Below are positions 45,075-56,116 of a DNA stretch of 64,000 nt, one piece after another. The DNA is from Hysterangium stoloniferum (Eukaryota; Basidiomycota; Agaricomycetes; Hysterangiales; Hysterangiaceae), in assembly GCA_015178975.1 (NCBI GenBank), contig WHVD01000017.1:434001-498000 (forward strand), written 5' to 3'. Below the pieces are notes generated by a model. That model searched no databases, was not told the origin of the DNA, and saw only the letters and a program-made list of their open reading frames with translations. The translations under genes were made by a program, and so were the position numbers. Within the stretch, counting starts at the first letter, position 1, and the number at the start of each line of letters is the position of its first letter.

Positions 45075-46100
45075 TGTCGGGATGTCACAAAGGTCACGAG
45101 TGTGACTACCCGAGTCACACAAGTCACGAATGTGACTACCCGAGTCACACAAGTCACGAACGTGACTACCCGAGTCATTATTAGGTTCCGCCGACTCATC
45201 GTTTGCTTCCGTCCCCGGGACCGCGGCCTTGAACCTTCATGTTCAAGCCAAAGCTTAGAACCCTTGTCTCAGAGAGGGGAATCACATGTTAAACAAAGGG
45301 TAAATAATGAGTACAATATGAGGTCATTATGATCTCACTAATGACCTCATAAACTAAATAGTTAGCTAATCATTGAGTTATCAAAATGTATATAAGGAGG
45401 GCTAAGTTTCCAATAAAATCATCTTATCACACACATATTTTACAGTACAGCACAGAAGCTTACCTCATCATCCTAAGGACAATAATAGCCTTAGTCTGAT
45501 ACACTCACTGCAAGCACCTACACTTGCAGCATCTTGAATCTTTGTCAGCAACTCTTGGACTTAGCTAATCATCTAAGTTCCCCAGCCTCACAGCTACCCT
45601 TTAGGCTTATTAATTAAATAATAAACCTAATAAGTATCTAAGTATCCTTACTGAAATCCCTGCCAATACTAGATTATTCAAGGCCCAGCCCTAAGTTTAT
45701 TGAATTAATCAAGTACAAGCACTCAGATAATCCAATACATATTATTTTCTCTATTAATAAATTATTTAACACCTTGTTAAATAACTATTAATAGTTACAA
45801 ATAAGCATACAAAAATCCGAAGCTCTTATATCAAGTCTCTGCCACGTTACTGCGCATATATTCAGCTTCCAGCCCCTATTCTCAAGGAATAGTTCTTGTA
45901 TTTGCTAAAAGAGTCATACACAGTTCTATTGAACCTTTCAATAATCAAAATAAGCATTGATTTGAGTTGTTTAAGCTTCATAGCGCAGCTCATTAATCTA
46001 TCAGTATTTAAATTACTGGACCTTTGCTTGTTTTATTGTTGAAGCTCTGTGACACTATAGCATATATTGAGCTATCTAAGAGAATCCCCTGAATACATTA
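45075..46100 (+). repeat. Possible LTR-like sequence
   Basis: The segment begins TGTCGGGATGTCACA and contains a strong TATA box (ATGTATATAAGGAGGGC at about 45,388-45,404), followed after ~30 bp by CACACACATATTTTACAGTACAG, which looks like an LTR U3/R border. No partner LTR, target repeat or coding part was found, so the call and the right limit are uncertain. Confidence 0.3.
45091..45180 (+). repeat. Three tandem 30 bp repeats
   Basis: Units at 45091-45120, 45121-45150 and 45151-45180 share AGTCACGAATGTGACTACCC and then CGAGTCAC. Each holds an inverted pair GTCAC/GTGAC. They lie about 215 bp upstream of the TATA box at ~45,390. Confidence 0.85.
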
Positions 46101-46219
46101 CAGATAGTGCTGAGGCAGGTGGTGGCTGAGGTGTGAGGTGCAGATGAGGATCGGGAATGTGTGGCTGGTGAGTTTGACGAGGCATGCTTTTCATTATAGT
46201 ATTAAAAATATATATTATT

Positions 46220-47134
46220 TTAGTCCTCTATTACAATAGGTGGGTCTTTCTTCTTTCCCACCTCAACAAACTCATTATGAAGCTCTTTGAGCTCCTCGGG
46301 CCCCACCACTTGCTCTGTCTCTTCTGTCCCCTTGGAGCTCCCAGAATCCATGGCATTGGATACTTCATAGTCCTTGTAACCCACCATCAACTCCCAGAAA
46401 AGCCCATGGAACTCTTGAAAACCACTTTTAAGGCTCTTACTAGCATTCTTGCTCTCCCACAGCAAATTGTTTTGAACTTCCTCCAAGGCCCCCAGCCTTT
46501 CTGTGTGACTTCCCAATTCCTGGGAACCAGACCCTGATGCATCCTGCACAAGGGAGCACTTTGCTTTCAAGTGCATGCATAGCCACCAGATTTCCAGTAG
46601 CATTTGGTGTTCCAGTCATTACAACTGGAGCACTGTGGGTCATTTTTGGTCTCCAGGTGGGCTGGAGCATTCTTTTGAGCCTTCAGTCAAACATAAGTCA
46701 TTTTGGATCTCCCATGGACTGCCTGCTTACCTTTTGAGGACTTCCCTGCTCCCCCTCAGACTCAGACTTGACTTCCACCACTTTGCACTGTTAGGATGGT
46801 CAGTTCAAGGTGTCATAAAACAAAAGGATGCTTATCTTGCCTGCAGACACCGTGGACACCTTGGCACATTCCATGGCAACCCGAGCTGCCTCTCTATTCA
46901 CCTCTGCCTTCTATTCCTCTTCCCTCTTCCTCTTATTTTCTGCCTCCTTCTCTGTGGCCACTGCCACCTGGTACTCCCTTTCCAGCTCCTCCCAGGCCTT
47001 TTCTTGGCCTCTTCATGTTGGCAATGCTGCTGTAATATTTGAGCTGCTGTGAGTGGAGCCTGATATGTGGACCCCATGGATGACCCAGTGGTTGGCTTGT
47101 GTGGTGTTGGCTTTGGACCCATAATTGTCAACAT
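46220..47134 (-). pseudogene. Relic coiled-coil reading frame
   Basis: Minus-strand fragments in more than one frame suggest a decayed gene: an N-terminal part starting near 47,134 (MLTIMGPKPTPHKPTTGSSM, then AAQILQQHCQHEEAKK), a charged Lys/Glu stretch (about 46,900-46,990), and a C-terminal part (LGALEEVQNNLLWESKNASK near 46,480 and GPEELKELHNEFVEVGKKKD near 46,240). It resembles the charged, coiled-coil hypothetical proteins common in mushroom repeats, but I cannot name a family. Several stops and frame changes separate the pieces. Confidence 0.4.
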
Positions 47135-47291
47135 GGGGGAATGAAAGAAGAAATTTTTATTATTCTCAATTTTTATATAGGCTCCTCACATTTGAACCTT
47201 ACTGTCCAGATCACCTGACATTTTGGCACATACATGTAACCAGCAACTCTAACAGGGCCTCCTTGGGACTTCAGCCTTAAAGGGAGGGTAC

Positions 47292-47785
47292 TGTGATGAC
47301 CAGAAAACCCACTGGGGCCCAGACCCCATCATACATATGTACACCTGACTCTCTACATATATTGTCCAAATGACACACTGGACCCTGCCCAGACATTCCA
47401 GAAGCCCTTGTTCCCAATCCATCTTTGCCCATGTGTCATCTGGTTCAGTTATAACTTTGTTCCCGATTAGTTTTGACACCTGGTTTATTGTATTATTGGA
47501 CTCCTGTTATGTTTTTTTGTATGTCTGAGTTAGTAGTACAATAACCTACTAGTCTATATAGCAAAGTAGTTATTTGTACATACAATCCAATCAGAAAATC
47601 AACTTAGCATCTACTTGTCTTTTGCACCTTGCACATTCTCAGAACCTGCAGGTTTCCCATTTGCTCCTGTTTGAAATTAGACAATGCAATCTGCGAAGGC
47701 ACAGTACATAAGCTGAAGCTGAGTCCATCCTCAGAACTTCCATGGGTTTTCCCTGGAGACTCACCCATGAGCCTCACACTTAACA
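47292..47785 (+). repeat. LTR, family B-like (diverged)
   Basis: It runs TGTGATGACCAGAAAACC to CACACTTAACA. It shares the ACATACAATCCAATCAGAAA block and a degenerate form of the shared motif (ACATAAGCTGAAGC near 47,708) with family B. A purine-rich AAAGGGAGGGTAC lies just upstream, as before a 3' LTR. The flanking 5 bp do not match, so it may be one end of a lost element. Confidence 0.65.
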
Positions 47786-48066
47786 AAGGGGGTCATCTAA
47801 GTTGATTTTTGAACTGAGGAAGCTATAGCATATATGAAAAACTTTATAATACAGGGAGATGGATGATTGGAGGGTCAATCAGAAAAGTGAGAGTGATGAT
47901 GGGTCAAAGAGAAGTAGGGGAAGGAAGTGGGAATGTAAATGAGGGGACAAAACTGTCCCAATGTTTTGATAATTCCCATTAAATGTTGTACAACTGATCA
48001 CATAAATTTCCTAAAATGGTGAAAATATGTGACTGTGACAGTCACACTTCAACTATTACTCTCATC

Positions 48067-48522
48067 ATGAAAGCTATTTCTCCTCTCAAAAGAGAACAAG
48101 CCGTCTCTCTCCTCCAAAATACACTCTTCAATAGGAATGTAGCTCTATCACAGGTATTAGCAAGTCTACTATCAGTAGAATTGCTCAGGAGATGAACATA
48201 GACAAAGAAAACCTGAAAGGAGGATGTCCTTCCAAGCTTTCTCCTACTGACCAAAGGAGGATCATATATCAAATCACCTCTAGATAATACTGACCAGGCC
48301 ACACACTTCATCAATTCCATCAATTAATCCCATGTCTCATCCAAAACAGTGAGGAGGACCTTGAGACAGCATGGTTTAAAAGCTGTAGTCAAAGCAAAAG
48401 GGCCCTTACTCAAGGCTTAACATACAAAGGCCAGGTTAAGCATTACCCTCAAGTACCAAAACTGGACTGGGGATGCTTGGAAAAGTCTTGTGGGCTGATG
48501 AGACCAAGATCAATAATATTGG
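48067..48522 (+). pseudogene. Tc1-like transposase N-terminal part
   Basis: The part begins MKAISPLKREQAVSLLQN (helix-turn-helix start) at 48,067. It continues in another frame with STISRIAQEMNIDKENLKGG and PSKLSPTDQRRIIYQIT (about 48,165-48,290), then VRRTLRQHGLKAVVKAKGPL (48,348-48,410) and the first catalytic aspartate region SDETKINN near 48,500. Frame changes and stops between these segments show it is inactive. It stops where the solo LTR at 48,528 enters. Confidence 0.8.
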
Positions 48523-48717
48523 GGTTGTGTCAGGGTATTGATTTTATTTTATTTTATTATGTACCTACAAGACAAGTACAGGCAAAGGTGCAAGAACAAT
48601 TATGTAATTGCACTGCTGCCTGCACAAAAAGTGATGTGGTGCAGCAGCACTGCGATACAATGCATTGGTGGCATTTGTTACAACCGTGTCGCAACCTGAC
48701 AGTCCCTGAGGTTATCA

Positions 48718-49019
48718 TGTCAGGGGACAATCTCAAGTTTTCTAAATTCATCCCTGACCTTCCTTAATATAGTCTCATAAGTCAAGGATAAGAGTACCTT
48801 GTTTTTATCACATTTTCAAACTCAGCTGCACCTTTAGTTAGTCACTCGCTAGCCGAGGGTTCCTTAGACTTTTCTCTTCGGATTCCCTCTGCTAGGTAAG
48901 TAATAATGTACATTGTATGTATATAATAGATAGGTATAAAACTTACTTCGGATTCCCTCTGCTAGTGCCCCAACTCAGTCATAGTGCGAGTCAGTGTGGT
49001 CTAGAGAGTCGCCCTTACA
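48718..49019 (+). repeat. gypsy 5' LTR
   Basis: 302 bp, TGTCAGGGGACAAT to CGCCCTTACA. It contains CTTCGGATTCCCTCTGCTAG twice, about 60 bp apart. Confidence 0.95.
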
Positions 49020-49158
49020 GAAGAAAAGTCTCACATCGAGTGACCGGAGTCACCGCCGCTATTTTTCGAGCCATATTCAAGATCGCAAATTCAAACCTTT
49101 ATACAGATCTAATCTACTTCGAGTTTACACGCGGTCCCCTCCCCTCATTTTTACTATT

Positions 49159-49926
49159 ATGTCGACTTCTATTACCGATCCCCACCAGGTGCTGGAACAG
49201 CACAGTAACGACATTAGAGATCTCCAAGCCTCCCAGAAGCAAAATACGGACCTGTTGCAGCAAATTCTTCAGCAACTCACTGTACAAACACAACCACCAA
49301 CGAATCCTCCACAGCCGCCCGCGTTACCTATGTCGACCTCTGCTGCCGTTTCGACCAACTCAGGCCCGAAGGTTCCACTTCCGAACGCGTACGACGGTGA
49401 TCGATCTGGTGGACGCACCTTCTACAACTCGTGTCTGCTGTACATCAGCATGAATGGGTCGAAGTTCCAGACGGACGAGACGAAGGTTCAATGGGTGGTG
49501 TCGTTCATGAAGACGGGTCGAGCCGCCCTTTTCGCAAATCGGCTCATGAAATCGTGGAGTCAAGGAGACACGGTGCCGTCGTGGGAGACCTTCGTGCGGA
49601 CCTTCGAGCGCGAGTTCTTTCCAGCTGACGAAGCAGCTACGGCCAGTATCAAGTTAGAAGGAACGACGTACCATCAAGCCCGAAGAACGGTCGACGAGTA
49701 CACAGATGAGTTTCGCGAACTCATTGACCTTGCAGGTTACAAAGACGCGTTAGCCATTGTGATGAAATATCGACACGGCCTTTTACCACATATCCAGACC
49801 CAGGTTGCGACGATGGAGAACCGCCCGAAGGACGACGATGAGCAAGGCTGGTACGACGCCACTTCCCGCTTCGACCGAAATCGAAATGCAAACGAGATTT
49901 TTCGTTCAGCAGGCGTCACAACGTGA
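49159..49926 (+). CDS. gypsy Gag (fossil ORF)
   Basis: The frame starts MSTSITDPHQVLEQ near 49,159, with a coiled-coil-like start (LEQHSNDIRDLQASQKQNTD), a Pro/Gln linker and a capsid-like core (VQWVVSFMKTGRAALFANRL, WETFVRTFEREFFPADEAAT, ARRTVDEYTDEFRELIDLAG). This is the retrotransposon Gag fold common to Ty3/gypsy. It would build the particle shell. The region is CpG-rich, unlike the pol region that follows. Confidence 0.85.
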   Translation: MSTSITDPHQVLEQHSNDIRDLQASQKQNTDLLQQILQQLTVQTQPPTNPPQPPALPMSTSAAVSTNSGPKVPLPNAYDGDRSGGRTFYNSCLLYISMNGSKFQTDETKVQWVVSFMKTGRAALFANRLMKSWSQGDTVPSWETFVRTFEREFFPADEAATASIKLEGTTYHQARRTVDEYTDEFRELIDLAGYKDALAIVMKYRHGLLPHIQTQVATMENRPKDDDEQGWYDATSRFDRNRNANEIFRSAGVTT

Positions 49927-50022
49927 CCGGTCGCACTGAAACCTTCGACGTTCCCTCGTGTTGTTCCCCCACTTCCCCCACATTCCACGTCGACACTATC
50001 CTCCTCTAGGCCGACCGACGCG

Positions 50023-50295
50023 ATGGACGTTGATGCGACAAAAGGCCGGGGTCTTCCCTCAACACTCTGTTTCGATTGTCATCAGCCGGATCTCAGTCGT
50101 GACTGCCCTCGAAAACTACAAAGAATCCGCTCCCTACTTACTAGCCTTGATGAAGAGGGACAGGACATGGCCATGGACATCCTTCTTGCAGAAGCGGATG
50201 TCCGAATTGCCTGTAGTAGGGTGGCTGAAGCAGATGACTCTCCTCGAGGGGCTGACCTACAGCCTGCTTCGGGTTTTCCCAACTGCAGCGAGTGA
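50023..50295 (+). pseudogene. gypsy Gag C-terminal zinc-knuckle region
   Basis: It carries MDVDATKGRGLP and the CCHC-type knuckle LCFDCHQPDLSRDCPRK near 50,068, followed by acidic sequence. The knuckle would bind element RNA. It lies between the gag and protease regions. Confidence 0.75.
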
Positions 50296-50467
50296 AGGGT
50301 ATGCCCTCGCTGCCACTTTCAAATAGATTCAGTGTCCTCTCTGTTGATGATGTATGTACAGTTAATACATCAGAAGTTGAACCTCTGTTGAGTGAGGACA
50401 CTGGAATTCAAGTCATACCTAACCCACCCAAGTCTCCCTCAGTCCATTCACATCGTAGAAGACCAGT

Positions 50468-52651
50468 TTGGGAATGTCGTCTTCCAAAATCTCTCATTAT
50501 TGCCTCAACGGCAACTGCGAAATCATTACACCTAAAAGTCGAGCTCAAACAACTGACACTGGTCTTCTCCGATCGACTCGTGCATTGGTTGATTGTGGTG
50601 CAACTGGTCTATTCATTGACCGAGACTATGTGTATGAAAACAGAATTGCCACACGATCACTCATTTACCCAATTCATGTATACAATGTTGATGGGACACC
50701 CAATGAAGCAGGTTCAATCACTGAAGTTGCTGAGTTGGTCCTACGCTACAAGGATCACTCAGAAAAGGCATTGTTTGCAGTCACCAAGCTTGGGAAGGAA
50801 TCCCTTTTACTTGGCTATACCTGGCTTCGGGATCACAACCCAGAGATCAATTGGCAGACACAAGAAGTCAAAATGACCCGTTGTAACCCACACTGTAAAG
50901 AGTGTAAAATCTCAACCCTCAGGGCACGTGAAGAGATTAGATGTTTACAAGCTTGTAGAGATGCCCCTGCCCCAGTCTTCACATCTGAGGAAACAGAAGA
51001 GCCAATTCCTGATTTACTACCTGATCAGTCTGATGAGGTTGAAGACCAAATAGAGGACTTAATTGAAGATGGAGATCGGGTATTTGTCACGGTGCTGCAC
51101 CCAGAATTGACTCCAAGTCAGATTCGAGCATCTGCCACAGTGTCTCAGCGACTAGCAGAGGCTAGTGCAAGGTTTAATACACCGAGCCCAAAAGGGTTTC
51201 GAGACATTGTCCCTGAGTATCTCCACACCTTTGAAGATGTGTTCTCCAAGGAGTCATTTAATTCATTGCCTGATAGAAAACCTTGGGACCATGCAATTGA
51301 ACTAATCCCTGATGCAAAGTCAACCAATTGCAAGGTCTACCCTATGTCCCTCAATGAACAGACAGAGCTGGATATTTTTATTGCTGAAAACCTTGCAACT
51401 GGTCGAATACGTCCTTCTAAGTCACCCATGGCATCCCCAGTTTTCTTCATCAAGAAGAAGGATGGCTCCCTTCAACTTGTACAAGACTATGGTGCATTGA
51501 ATGCCCAAACCATAAAAAATCGATATCCACTCCCACTTATTTCAGAACTGGTGAATCGATTAAAAGGGGCACGGTATTTCACAAAACTTGATGTCAGATG
51601 GGGCTACAACAATGTTCGCATTAAGGATGGCGATGAGTGGAAGGCTGCTTTCCGAACAAATAGAGGGTTGTTTGAACCCTTAGTCATGTTTTTTGGCCTC
51701 ACTAATAGCCCAGCAACCTTTCAGACTATGATGAATGACATCTTCCGAGATTTGATTGCAGAAGGAGTTGTCTGTGTCTACCTGGATGACATCCTCATTT
51801 TCACCAGGACGCTTGAGGAACATCGGCGTGTCCTATTACTGGTTCTAGAGCGTCTTCGCGAGTATAAGCTCTACCTTAAGCCAGAGAAATGTGAGTTTGA
51901 AAAGACAAAGATTGAATACCTTGGTCTAGTCATCTCTGAAAACCAAGCAGAGATGGACCCAATCAAGGTGTCAGGTGTACGTGATTGGCCCACTCCTACC
52001 AGTCGGAAAGAGGTACAGGCATTCCTTGGTTTTGCCAACTTCTATAGGCAATTCATATCACATTTCTCCCACCATGCACGACCACTGTTTGATCTCACAA
52101 AAAAGGAAACCAACTGGAGGTGGACCATGACAGAGGACAATGCCTTCCTTCTCCTCAAGGATCTGGTTACAAATGCACCAATTCTGACAATGCCTGATGA
52201 TTCAAAACCATTTAGAGTTGAAGCTGACTCATCAGACTATGCCACTGGAGCAGTCCTCTCACAACAGCTGGATGATGGAAAGTGGCATCCTGTTGCCTTT
52301 TACTCAAAAAGCTTGTCAGCTGTTGAACGCAATTATGAGATCCATGACAAAGAGATGCTGGCAGTGATTCGTGCCTTTGATGAGTGGAGACATTTCCTAG
52401 AGGGGGCACGGCACTCAGTGGAGGTATGGACTGATCACAAAAACCTCGAGTACTTCATGTCCTCAAAAAAGCTAAATCGAAGACAGGCCCGATGGTCGCT
52501 GTTCCTGGCACGTTTTGATTTCCAACTGCACCACCGACCAGGGCGCTCTATGGGTAAAACAGATGCACTCTCTCGCCGGTCTGACCATGGTTCAGGTGAA
52601 GGAGACAACTCAAACATCACTCTACTTAAGCCAGAGTTCTTTGCAATTTGA
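50468..52651 (+). CDS. gypsy protease, reverse transcriptase and RNase H (fossil ORF)
   Basis: A 727-residue frame. Protease: RALVDCGATGLFIDRDYV near 50,578 and LLLGYTWLRDHNPEINW near 50,810. Reverse transcriptase: SPMASPVFFIKKKDGSLQLV near 51,425, RYFTKLDVRWGYNNVRI near 51,575, FFGLTNSPATFQTMMNDIF near 51,690 and the catalytic VYLDDILIFT at about 51,776. RNase H: FRVEADSSDYATGAVLSQQ near 52,212, NYEIHDKEMLAVIRAF near 52,330 and KTDALSRRSD near 52,560. The order is standard for Ty3/gypsy pol. Confidence 0.9.
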   Translation: MGMSSSKISHYCLNGNCEIITPKSRAQTTDTGLLRSTRALVDCGATGLFIDRDYVYENRIATRSLIYPIHVYNVDGTPNEAGSITEVAELVLRYKDHSEKALFAVTKLGKESLLLGYTWLRDHNPEINWQTQEVKMTRCNPHCKECKISTLRAREEIRCLQACRDAPAPVFTSEETEEPIPDLLPDQSDEVEDQIEDLIEDGDRVFVTVLHPELTPSQIRASATVSQRLAEASARFNTPSPKGFRDIVPEYLHTFEDVFSKESFNSLPDRKPWDHAIELIPDAKSTNCKVYPMSLNEQTELDIFIAENLATGRIRPSKSPMASPVFFIKKKDGSLQLVQDYGALNAQTIKNRYPLPLISELVNRLKGARYFTKLDVRWGYNNVRIKDGDEWKAAFRTNRGLFEPLVMFFGLTNSPATFQTMMNDIFRDLIAEGVVCVYLDDILIFTRTLEEHRRVLLLVLERLREYKLYLKPEKCEFEKTKIEYLGLVISENQAEMDPIKVSGVRDWPTPTSRKEVQAFLGFANFYRQFISHFSHHARPLFDLTKKETNWRWTMTEDNAFLLLKDLVTNAPILTMPDDSKPFRVEADSSDYATGAVLSQQLDDGKWHPVAFYSKSLSAVERNYEIHDKEMLAVIRAFDEWRHFLEGARHSVEVWTDHKNLEYFMSSKKLNRRQARWSLFLARFDFQLHHRPGRSMGKTDALSRRSDHGSGEGDNSNITLLKPEFFAI

Positions 52652-52654
52652 GCC

Positions 52655-54292
52655 ATGGAGGGCGTATCAATACATGGGCCAGAATGTGAATTCCTCACTG
52701 CTATTCGCCAAGGAAATGAGAAGGGTGAACAGGAGGAAGCAGTGATCAAGGCAGTGAAGGAACTCCGGAAATCTGGTGGCCGATCTATCAGATTAATGGA
52801 ATGGTCAGAGGAAGATGGATTGGTGTTGTATCGGGGTAAAATATATGTCCCAACCGACCCAGAACTGAGGCGTAGGATTGTGGAACAGCACCATGACTCT
52901 CGGGTTGCTGGCCATGCAGGATGATGGAAGACTTTAGAGCTAGTAAGTCGCAACTTCTGGTGGCCAGGCATATCACGATATATAGGGCAATATGTCAAGA
53001 CCTGTGACACATGTATACGCACCAAGTTCCAGCGTCGAATGCCAATTGGGGAATTACACCCAAACACCACACCAGCAGACCGATGGGATACAACCAGTGT
53101 TGACTTCATAGTTGACCTACCTGAATCTCAAGGATATGATTCAGTTATGGTAATTGTAGATCTCATGACAAAGCGGGGACATTTCCTGCCCACACACAAA
53201 ACTGTTGACTCTGTGGGTGCAGCTCAGATCTTTTTTAAGGATGTGTGGAAGCATCATGGACTCCCACAGAGAATCATCTCAGATCGTGGATCACAGTTTG
53301 CAAGCCATTTCACTCGGGAATTATATCGGCTCCTTGGGATTCAACCAGCCTATTCCACAGCCTACCACCCTCAAACTGATGGACAAACTGAACGAGTCAA
53401 CCAAGAGCTTGAGACATATCTACGGATTTTTGTGAATTAGCGCCAATCAGACTGGGTTGACCTTCTCCCACTTGCAGAATTTCAATACAACAACCATATC
53501 CATGCATCTACACAACAGACACCATTCATGTTAGACTGTGGACGTCATCCACGAATGGGTTTTGAACCAAACCTTCGATCCAGCAAGGTGGAATCGGCAA
53601 ATGATTTTCGAGATCGAATGGCTGAAACTCTTGAGGAGGCAAAAGCAGCATTGGCTAAAGCAAAGGATGAGATGACAAAGTACTACAACCGTCGGCGAAC
53701 CCCAGCACCAAACTTCAAGGCAGGAGACCAAGTTTTCCTAGATGCCAGTGATATTCAAATGGCCCAACCCTCAAAAAAGCTTTCACACCTTCGGTTAGGG
53801 CCATTCAAGATACTTGAACAGGTCTCACCAATTGCCTATAGGTTGGAACTGCCCAAGTCAATGAATAGACTCCACCCAGTATTCAATGTGGTGAAACTGA
53901 CACCAAAAATTGAGGATCCAATCATTGGCCGCCATTCTCAACCACCACCAGATCCAATAGTAGTGGAAGGAGAAGTGGAGTATGAAGTTGAGAAGGTATT
54001 GGATAGTAGATGGAGATATGGGCGAATTGAATACCTCATAAAATGGCAAGGCTTTCACATGGAACATAATAGCTGGGAACCAGGATATATGGTATTTGCT
54101 CCCACTCTGACAGCAGACTTCCACACACGACATCCAGAGGCAGTAACAACTCAGGGCCCTATTCGAGGATCAAGACAACCTCCAAACACCATAGTACGAG
54201 TGACCCAGATTCCAGAGTTTCGAAAGGTCAAGCCTGGACTTTATTGGCAGCAACAGCATGTCGGGACGCCATATCTTAAAAGGGGGGGGTGA
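52655..54292 (+). pseudogene. gypsy integrase and chromodomain region
   Basis: An H-H/C-C zinc part (RRRIVEQHHDSRVAGHAG near 52,870, then TCDTCIRTKFQ near 53,005) precedes the integrase core (TTSVDFIVDLPESQGYDSV near 53,095, RIISDRGSQFASHF near 53,270, AYHPQTDGQTERVNQELE near 53,360). The C-terminal part has a barrel-like segment (LRLGPFKILEQVSPIAYRLE near 53,790) and a chromodomain (EVEKVLDSRWRYGRIEYLIK, then WEPGYM, about 53,985-54,095). A chromodomain places it among the chromoviruses. Not continuous as one frame. Confidence 0.88.
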
Positions 54293-54594
54293 TGTCAGGG
54301 GACAATCTTAAGTTTTCTAAATTCATCCCTGACCTTCCTTAATATAGTCTCATAAGTCAAGGATAAGAGTACCTTGTTTTTATCACATTTTCAAACTCAG
54401 CTGCACCTTTAGTTAGTCACTCGCTAGCCGAGGGTTCCTTAGACTTTTCTCTTCGGATTCCCTCTGCTAGGTAAGTAATAATGTACATTGTATGTATATA
54501 ATAGATAGGTATAAAACGTACTTCGGATTCCCTCTGCTAGTGCCCCAACTCAGTCATAGTGCGAGTCAGTGTGGTCTAGAGAGTCGCCCTTACA
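54293..54594 (+). repeat. gypsy 3' LTR
   Basis: 302 bp; two differences from the 5' LTR. It follows the AAAAGGGGGGGGTGA purine tract directly. Confidence 0.95.
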
Positions 54595-55371
54595 TATCGC
54601 CACCTATTGACATTTCAAGTTATTGTTCAAGTCATCGCATCGGAAACCGTCGGTCTCCTGACGCTGATGTATGCTTTTGTGGCCATCAAACTCCATTTAC
54701 ACCCCCGTCAAAATATACTCATACTATCTGGTTAAACTCTGATATGTCCCTTTTTATTATGATGATCCATTCTATTTTATGTTTCATATATGTCTATATA
54801 TACTTGTAACCCTCAGACTATTTTCTTTTCTCATAATCCCGCTCTCAGTTATTTCACAGCCTCTGAACAAATCATAACCTTCCCATTCCTAGTCAAGCTT
54901 ATTGTCAATAATGTTTTCTGCTCTTCTCCTAGTTAGTATTTTCTAGATGCTGAATACTTGTATATAAACCCGCTGTAGTCATAGTTACTAGAAAATCAGA
55001 ATATCAACTCAGAATACCCTCATACATCTCTAGAAGTCTCATACTAAGTATTCCGCCCTCCGCCTTCACATGTGCTTGCCCACTCTCGGTCCCTGACCCC
55101 TTGGCCTAACACTTGACTTATCCTTCGGTCCCAATCCATAACTTGCCAAGAGGTACTCATTAGGACTAGTCTTTGCCCATCTGAAATTTAAGGACACCCA
55201 ATAGATATTTGCGAGGGCATAGCATATAAGCTGAAGCCAAGTCCTTCCAATCAGTCCCCATTGGCCTACCGACATTAGTCAGTTTTCAGTTCTTAACAGC
55301 ATGGCCAAATGATGGCACCGATGTAAGGCCGATGCCACCACTGTTGCAAGGCCACCACCACCATCACAAAG

Positions 55372-56116
55372 TGTTACGACCGTGTCGCAACCTGACAGTC
55401 CCCGAGGTTATCGCCACCTATCGATGATTTAAGTCATCACTCAAGCCCTCACATTGGAAGCCGTCAGTTCCCCAACACTGACGTATGCTTTCGTGGTGAT
55501 CAAACTCCGTCTACGCCCCCATCAAATATACTTGTACTATCTGGTTTAACTCTGATACGTCCCTTTTCATTATGATGATCCGTTTTACTCTATGTTTCAC
55601 GTATGTCTATATATACTTGTAACCCTTGGACTATTTCCTTTTCTCATAATCCCACTCTTGGTTATTCCCCAGCCCCTGAACTAATCAAAACCTTCCCGTT
55701 CCTAGTCAAGCTTATTTGTCAATACCAATTCCACTCTTCCCCTAGTTAGTATTTCCTAGACGCCAAATAATTGTATATGAACCCATTGTAGCTGTAACTA
55801 CTAGGCAATCAGAATATCAACTCAGAATACCTTCTTATGCCTCCAGAAGTCTCATACTAAGTACTCCACTATCTGCCTTCATGTGCACTCGCCCACTCTC
55901 AGTCTCTGACCCCTTGGCCCGACACTCGACTTATCCTTCGGTTCTGATCAGTAGTTTCGCGGTGAGGTATTCGTTAGGACTAGTCTTCACCCATCCGAAA
56001 TTTAAGGACACCTGACAGATATGTAATTGTGAGGGTGCAGCACATAAGCTGAAGCCAAGTCCTTCCGATCGGTCCCTGTTGGCCTACCGACATTAGTCAG
56101 TTTTCAGTTCTTAACA
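55372..56116 (+). repeat. Solo LTR Y, family C, complete
   Basis: A 745 bp unit starts TGTTACGACCGTGTCGC and ends CAGTTCTTAACA, with perfect repeats CAAAG (55367-55371 and 56117-56121). It is the reference copy for family C and carries CACATAAGCTGAAGCCAAGT near 56,039. It is inserted in solo LTR Z. Confidence 0.92.

Larger units (their letters stand above)
48718..54594 (+). mobile_element. Ty3/gypsy chromovirus, young
   Basis: A 5.9 kb element with 302 bp LTRs (48718-49019 and 54293-54594) that differ at 2 positions by eye. The flanks TATCA and TATCG match the single TATCG in LTR Y at the same place. Parts on the plus strand: gag (about 49,160-49,926), zinc knuckle (about 50,070-50,110), protease, reverse transcriptase, RNase H, integrase and a C-terminal chromodomain, then a purine-rich AAAAGGGGGGGG tract before the 3' LTR. 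It is recent and nearly whole, with a few breaks (about four). Confidence 0.93.
48676..55298 (+). repeat. Solo LTR X, family C, split by a gypsy element
   Basis: It starts TGTTACAACCGTGTCGC at 48,676 and ends CAGTTCTTAACA at 55,298, and its flanks GCATT and GCATG agree at 4 of 5 positions. The complete copy Y shows the uninterrupted sequence GAGGTTATCGCCACC across the site where the gypsy element sits, which proves the nesting. Confidence 0.85.

Noticed and set aside
45091-45180. Direct repeats resembling a CRISPR array
   Set aside because: The units abut with no spacers, there are only three, and the genome is clearly eukaryotic.
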